The position numbers and the translations under genes are program-made. From Macrocybe gigantea (lineage: Eukaryota; Basidiomycota; Agaricomycetes; Agaricales; Callistosporiaceae), in the NCBI GenBank assembly GCA_011319805.1, contig SJRY01000272.1:124001-188000 (forward strand): a stretch of 64,000 bases of DNA, given 5' to 3'. Under the pieces are notes generated by a model. That model was not told where the DNA came from. It worked only from the letters and a program-made list of their open reading frames with translations, and ran no database searches. This document shows positions 58,478 to 64,000 of the stretch, piece after piece (within the stretch, counting starts at the first letter, position 1; every line of letters starts with the position of its first letter).

Positions 58478-59328
58478 CAGCCAGCACTAGATAGCAGAAA
58501 GCTGGGAGAGAAAGGCAAGTTTTCTCTGCATGAGTTCAGAATTATATATTGAGTATCGCTGCTACTAGTAATCTACAATCTTCTATCGACTATTTATAAC
58601 TATGAAGAGTGCCAGAAAAAAAATTGCATAGTTTGGAAGTCCAAGTGTGCCCTTTTTGTCTTCGACTGATGTTTCTTGTACATGTCCGAACCTCATCAAT
58701 TTGCATCTTGAAGAACCATAGATGTGTAGTACGCCCTACCTATATCAATAATGTTTCCTATAGCAGCAGCCTCTAGCATTGGTAGGATGCCATGCAGCAT
58801 GGGGAAACTCCACAAGTATGGAGACTACGAACAGAAGTCAGCTTTGGTAACGGTGATGTTGAACTGGTTACAACAGATAATGACTATTGGAGGTGCCGTT
58901 GTACACAACGAGGTTGCTCGACTGTCCAAATGAGTGCAAGTATCAATAGATTGGCTTCAACCCGCACTGCATCATGTCCCGAGTTTTCAGAGAACCTCAA
59001 ATGCTCCCTCTGTTTATGTTGGTGTTGAGCTGCATTTGCGTCGTTATCCTTGATGAAGCCATCAGCTGTGCACAAACATCTGCACGCCGTTTGTTACACA
59101 ATGATGTATCAAGCACTGGTCAAAACGGCGAGCTCTTTGCATCAGATGGCGAAGTTTTCTATCCTGATCATCATACAGGACTTGGCACTGAAGGTGGTTG
59201 GAGACCAAAGGAGTACAGTAGCCAGTGGCGAAGGGCACAGCCGTTTCTCACTTCGTCCGTCATCACCCCCTCTCTGGATGCCGCTCCTCTCCTCCTTAAA
59301 AACGGATGTGCCACAGTAGCAACACATC
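58478..59328. promoter_or_regulatory. Upstream region of copy G
   Basis: No gene is supported. It contains the block at 59101 that resembles the one upstream of copy E, at nearly the same distance from the start codon. Confidence 0.45.
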
Positions 59329-60637
59329 ATGTCTCAAGTCCACCCTTCTGACTGGCCTTTTCGGAGGCTGGCCTCATGATCAGCATTCTGCTCTTTGGAA
59401 TTCTGACGGCCCAGTCTATAATTACTTTTCCAATGCCGCTGCTAGCTCCTGGAAATTGCATTGGCTCGTCAGCTTAAGCTTCCGGCTCTTCTGAACGACT
59501 CTGATTCTCTGATTAACCCAGGTCTATGCAGTGTGGTCAGTAGCATCGCTCATATTCTGTCTATCTAGGGATTGCTGATGCGCATTCCTTGTCCAGGACT
59601 TTGGAAATGCTGGGCTCTACCCTTTCAGCTGTAACGTTCTTCATACTACCGTCGGTGGGACAGGGCTGGAGGAAGCATTACAATCTAATACGATGAAGAT
59701 GGGCTTGCTTCTATACGATTTCACACCAGCGATTTTCCAGGTATGAACTCAGGAAATATGATTAAAGAATTTACTGAAAGTCTGACTGTGCATCGAGACT
59801 TTTCTCACATATCGAACACACCAGCTGGGCCTGGGAATATTGATTTGCGTTTTTTGCTGGGCATTGTCCTTCGTCAGCCTTGCAATGGTCATGTCATCGC
59901 AATGTGGTTATTCGCAGATCCGCTCAGTGCATCTACAAACCGCGCATCCAACTTCCTCATCCCAGCAGCATCTGCAATATCCTTGGTCGCCAACATCATG
60001 ATCGTTGTTGCGTTCTGCCTTCAAATGAGAAAACATAGGGGAAGAAATATTTTACAGTATGTACGAAGCTTTGAAAGCTTTACACAAATCCTTATTTCTC
60101 TTGTTGGCGGCAGGAATACCCGAAAATTGATCGATAAGCTGATATTTTGGGCTTTGCGTAAGTATGCGCTTCCTACTGTTTTCATCACTGAACTGAACAC
60201 CTGGTCTACCTTCCGATTCAGAGACTGGCCTTGCAACGAGGTATGGCCTTCTCGTCTGTGGACTTTACTTGTTCAACAACTTTTGCAACCAGCATTGTGA
60301 CCTTGTGTTCGACTGTCCTGGTGTGGAGAATACATTTTTTCATACATCGGTACATTTCTTAATGGAATTTCAGATCACACGAAGAAAGGCAACTCAAGCA
60401 TGGCTTATATTTTACTTTATGATACCCAAGAGTCAGTTTGCTAAGTGTTGCACGTCTCTTCAACTAAGATAAACCAATTTACAGTTTATGCAATATGCCT
60501 ACTGTCGAAGTGAGGTACCATGATTCTTTTCCGAAGCATACAACTAAACAAAATCGCATAGCTTCAATGACAGGGCAAAATTCCATTCATCACCACATGC
60601 ACAGACAATCATTGTGGAAAAAAGAGACGACCCATAA
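59329..60637 (+). pseudogene. DUF6534-like membrane protein, copy G (frame broken as given)
   Basis: The start is MSQVHPS. The same exon plan as copy E is recognisable: 14-nt exon 59522-59535 (VYAV+W), TLEMLGSTLSAVTFF, LLYDFTPAIFQ, SFVSLAMVMS, ASAISLVANIMIVVAFCLQM, NTRKLIDKLIFWAL, ETGLATR (19 nt), IVTLCSTVL (28 nt), AWLIFYFMIPK, VYAICLLS, and a tail ending IIVEKRDDP. At least three single-base losses interrupt it: after MSQVHPS in exon 1, at CAGGTC read as CAGTC (near 59413), and at TCATGCGC read as TCATCGC (near 59898). No nonsense substitutions were seen, so this may be an intact gene with sequence errors or a recent pseudogene. Confidence 0.65.
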
Positions 60638-61272
60638 GTTCGCTCCCAACAACTGAAAAACCGAAGCCAAATAAACCAGCGAGGAGGAACAGAAACATAG
60701 AATAATATGCTATAGGTATTCCATTCCTCCAGATATCATCTTTTGCTTGTATATGTAACGCCACCTGTTATCCGTCTCCTTGATTCAATTTCTATATACC
60801 TGACACGTCCAATGTAGCGGTGGAATCTAAATCGCTGAATGATTACTGGTTTTTGGATCTGTGTCGCATTGTGATGCACGGTCACAAATACCACTGGATC
60901 ACGAGATTTCGCATCAGTCTTGGAAGTTGCTCACTTTACGCAACTCGTCGCCACTGCCGGAACAGCTCGCCTATTGTGCATCTTGCAACATGACTTTTCG
61001 AAGCTTCCGGCAGACTTCACCTATGAATTCAACTGGCATTGAAGATGGCAAGTACAATCAACAACGTGATGTTGGGGTGATCAGATGTGCTTTCAACCAT
61101 ACGGCCATGATCAAAGCTGTCCTCTTTCCTCTAGTTTTACAGCCCATCTAGGAGTTCACAGGCAGTGAGAGGTGTTCGGCTGCTCCATATAAGACCCTCG
61201 ATGTGACATCAGGCTCGCTTCTGCGCCAACTCGTATCTCACCCCCTCATTTGCCTCAAACACGAGCGTGGAT
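60638..61272. promoter_or_regulatory. Upstream region of copy H
   Basis: No gene is supported. ATATAAGACC at 61187-61196 is the probable TATA element of copy H. Confidence 0.45.
61187..61193 (+). promoter_or_regulatory. TATA box of copy H
   Basis: ATATAAG followed by ACC, 80 bp before the ATG at 61273. It matches the element before copy F. Confidence 0.5.
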
Positions 61273-62636
61273 ATGCAGAAGCAATCATTCAATGGCATCG
61301 CTTTCTTCAATTCTGGAATTCTAATGAGCGTGTTCCTGTATGGCGTAGTCACTGCACAGACCTGGCGCTATTTCTATCGGCAGCCATCCGACTCCTGGAG
61401 GATGAAGTTGTTTGTGAGTTAAGCTTATTTTTTTATTCATAGTCTTGGTGCAATGTACTTTCTTCACAGGCGGCCTCAATATGGTCTGAATATATTTTTC
61501 TGATTTTCTGAAATTGATTCGAATGGAATAGGATTCTGGAGCTCGCAAATACCCTTTTGTCTGCTACTGCCCTTTCCCTCGTACCACCCCGCACCATAGA
61601 GGCCTTGAAGATGAGCCGTTCTGACGTGGAATTTGAAATCTTCGGCAGTCAATCTTCAGTGTCGTTGATTCTTCTATTGGCCGTAATGTTACATGAATTT
61701 GTGCCAGCAGGAATACAGGTAGGCGAAACTTAGAATTTATGTTGGGGCCTTTTGAGGATGACTTCGAATGCTAGGTTTATTTCGCTCGGCGTATTTGCAA
61801 ACTTAGCGGAGGCTGGAAAATTACTGGTCTATGCATTGCTCTGGCGTTTGGATGTCTTGGTGTCGAATTCGTCTATGCTGTGTGGCTTGCAACAAGATCA
61901 CAATATCACGTGAAGGAAGCGGCAAAATTCATCGCGGTCGTCTCCACCATGTCGGCTATAGTTGACATCATCATTGCGACCACATTCTGTTATGAACTGT
62001 GGAAATGTCGACCAGATTGCCCATTCAGGTATGTGGTCAAGCGCAATGTCCACTGAACAATACGCATTACCGTCTTTCTTCAGGACCCCAACACGAAGGG
62101 CCGTAGACATGCTCATTTTGTGGGCAGTACGTGAGTACCAGTCGCTTCAGTTTAGAGAATTCGGGCAAGTTATTGACTTAATTTTGTCACGCAGAAACTG
62201 GATTGGCGACTAGGTCTGTTCTTGAGGCCATGTTATCTTCGCTCTCTCTTCCTGAGTTCGTATTGTTTAAGCGCGTTGTCTCTTACTCTAACAGTTCTGG
62301 TATGTAACATTTTCACAATTAGACTACGCATTAATTTTCATGACTTTTGGTTCAGATCTTAAGATGGAAGGACGGAGAAGTTCCAACATGGTCAGCATTT
62401 TATTTCATACTTCCCAAATGTAAGCATTGCATCCATCGTTACATCTCGCTTCACATCAAGTCGATCAAATCTCTCTAGCATTCTCAATTTCTTTCATGTC
62501 AAGGTAAGCATCTCAATCGGTCGGTAACATCCAGGCAGTTGATGGAGCTTGCCATTTGGCCGTCACTAGTTTGAACTCTAGGACGAACTTCAATGTGCAA
62601 GAATCGCGGATAATCATTGTCCAGAAAAACGTCTGA
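61273..62636 (+). CDS. DUF6534-like seven-helix membrane protein, copy H
   Basis: Ten exons splice to 846 nt (281 aa), in frame: 61273-61413, 61470-61483 (14 nt), 61532-61718, 61775-62028 (254 nt), 62084-62130, 62195-62213 (19 nt), 62272-62299 (28 nt), 62356-62419 (64 nt), 62479-62503 (25 nt), 62570-62636. Protein: MQKQSFNGIAFFNSGILMSV, AASI+W, ILELANTLLSATALS, HEFVPAGIQ, VYFARRICKLSGGWKITGL, DIIIATTFCYELWKCR, RRAVDMLILWAV, ETGLATS, ALSLTLTVL, WSAFYFILPK, AFSISFMS, ending IIIVQKNV. Seven hydrophobic helices. Copy F is its closest relative in the window. Function unknown. Confidence 0.84.
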
Positions 62637-62835
62637 CCACACATTATGAACGCCAACTTGGAGCCGTGTGAGGTCGAGCAGCTTACAGAGAAACAGGAGG
62701 GGGTCAGTTTATGGAATTCAGAGGCATGTACCGAAATCGCCAATACACTCGACGGAAATATGACAATCATGTGTGACTATGATTGGTATGTACGCAGGTT
62801 GTCTCGCCTCGAGGTTATGAAGAACATAAAGTCGG

Positions 62836-63625
62836 TTAGTATATTCCCGGAAGGACTCTGTAAGGAACTCTTGTCGCCCACTCATCCCACTCCTTCCCGA
62901 AGTTCTTTTTCAATATCCGATCCTCCATGGACATGCGTTTCAGAAGACCGATTTGTACGAGCGCCATGACGAATCCCAAGCTCGAGATGCCGATCCTTCC
63001 AATCGTGGTGTCCAGCACACCGCTTTCTCTGAGCCAGGAGCCCTCTGAGCAATACCAAAAGGGTATCCCGACGAATGCTGTCACCATGCCGAGATAGCTC
63101 GGATGACGAACGATGCTGTATGGGCCCGTTGTCATCAGCCTGTGGTCTTTTCTGATGCTGACGCGGTAGGTGAAGAATCTGTCTAGGGTGCGAAAAGCAC
63201 GCCAGCGGAGGAAACTGCCCGAGATGATGAGAACGAAGCCAAACGCAGACCACGGAGTGATGCAAAGGCGCTCAGCGCTGTGGCCTTGCATTACTACTTC
63301 CAGGGCCCGCTGGACCCCTGGGTTGTCCGGGAATCGAGATGCTAGTATCGTGAATGCCTCGAGACTAGCAACAGCCCAAAAAGTTCCCTATAGATGATCG
63401 TTAACAGGTTGGGACATGAGACGAAAGAATTGAAAGACAGCATTCGAAATTGACCTTCCGCAGGAAACTCGTATAGGGTGACATGTCCAAAAGCCTCTCC
63501 CATCGGCCGGGTACACTGACGAGTTCATCCTTTGGAGGTAAGGCTGTAGGAGCGGTGTGGATCACGTGTAAGGCATATGTGGCCGCAAAAATACAGGGAA
63601 TTTTAACGACAGAGGTGGCGGCCAT
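62836..63625 (-). CDS. Isoprenylcysteine carboxyl methyltransferase-like membrane protein (ICMT/Ste14 type)
   Basis: Exon 1 (from 63625) encodes MAATSVVKIPCIFAATYALH through YTSFLRK. After a GT-AG intron the protein continues TFWAVASLEAFTILASRFPD, then SAFGFVLIISGSFLRWRAFR, FFTYRVSIRKDHRLMTTGPY, SIVRHPSYLGMVTAFVGIPF, LVQIGLLKRMSMEDRILKKN and FGKEWDEWATRVPYRVLPGI, stop at 62836. The GPY-x-x-x-RHP-x-Y block and the E-D/E-x-x-L...W stretch are the SAM/isoprenylcysteine-binding signature of the ICMT family. Ste14 methylates the C-terminal farnesyl-cysteine of a-factor pheromone and Ras-type proteins in the ER. This is one of the shorter Agaricomycete paralogs, so the substrate is uncertain. Confidence 0.85.
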
Positions 63626-64000
63626 TGTTCAAGAGTAACTTGACAGAGTTTTAACGTTTGGACATAAGTATTTTTTTGATCGTTGCGCATGCCTCCTAAT
63701 CATAGTTAACCCCGTATACATGAAAAGATGATGAACCTGACTGATGTCAGACCTCGTATTTCTATCTCCCCCGACGCTATCGGAACATCCACGCGGATAA
63801 TACAGCGCCAACATTGCGCATCTTGCATGACACGCTGGGCGGATACATTGAATCTATCAACTGCTGCGGTCTTCGGCACGGCCCGTCAACCGACGATGAA
63901 CTACACTCCAATATGTTCTAGTATTCTCTCCGTCGTGATCCACAATTCTTCAGCCAGACCGTCATTTCGGGCGTTGGGGCTCGCCTGCTTGACGACGCCG
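63626..64000. other. Window end, no supported gene
   Basis: The region upstream of the ICMT-like gene shows no recognisable coding sequence before the window ends. Confidence 0.4.

Overview
The window is nuclear DNA of a filamentous basidiomycete, most likely an Agaricomycete (mushroom-forming fungus). The evidence is many short (about 50-65 bp) GT-AG introns, an expanded basidiomycete-type G-alpha subunit, a large family of DUF6534-like seven-helix membrane proteins, a GH16 endoglucanase of fungal type and fungal mitochondrial genes. Genes lie on both strands, with no operon logic. I saw no rRNA, tRNA, CRISPR array or recognisable autonomous transposon. All gene models were spliced by eye.

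Layout: 1-2.6 kb has no supported gene. 2.69-4.09 kb (-) is an F-box/LRR-like gene. 4.1-8.6 kb has no supported gene. 8.60-11.19 kb (+) is a 16-exon G-alpha gene with very small exons. 12.69-13.99 kb (+) is the first DUF6534-like membrane protein (copy A). 14.69-15.54 kb (-) is an RRG7-like mitochondrial Mrr-type nuclease. 15.85-17.42 kb (+) is a decayed APH-like kinase pseudogene, with a diverged direct repeat on each side (15.63 and 17.67 kb). 18.01-19.27 kb (+) is an HSL-type alpha/beta-hydrolase with a broken frame. 19.41-20.76 (-) and 21.66-23.00 kb (+) are two divergent paralogous short-chain dehydrogenases. 23.25-28.58 kb (+) is a SNF2/RING (Rad5/Uls1 class) protein. 28.84-30.31 kb (-) is a secreted GH16. 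31.16-32.19 kb (-) is mitochondrial ribosome recycling factor. 32.64-33.54 kb (-) is an AIG1-like G-domain protein. 34.30-36.38 kb (-) is a 14-helix MFS exporter. 36.72-37.06 kb (-) is a small unknown gene. 37.70-40.45 kb (+) is a mitochondrial Mss116-type DEAD-box helicase. 40.67-46.22 kb (+) is a MOV10/SDE3-like SF1 helicase with a long P/Q-rich N-terminus. 47.37-62.64 kb (+) is an array of six more DUF6534-like proteins (copies C-H), interrupted at 51.28-54.30 kb by a peroxisomal ABCD-type ABC transporter. 62.84-63.63 kb (-) is an isoprenylcysteine methyltransferase-like protein.

The most distinctive content is the DUF6534-like family. Seven paralogs share an exon-length signature that includes identical 14-, 19- and 28-nt exons. 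Copies E-F and G-H look like a tandem duplication of a two-gene unit. The function of the family is unknown.

A caveat applies throughout. Several otherwise well-conserved genes need single-base insertions to stay in frame, often at short homopolymers. Three of these follow the same pattern (AAGGAT read as AAGAT). That looks more like uncorrected assembly error than decay, so frameshifts alone are not taken as proof of a pseudogene. The APH-like gene also carries nonsense substitutions and is called a pseudogene.
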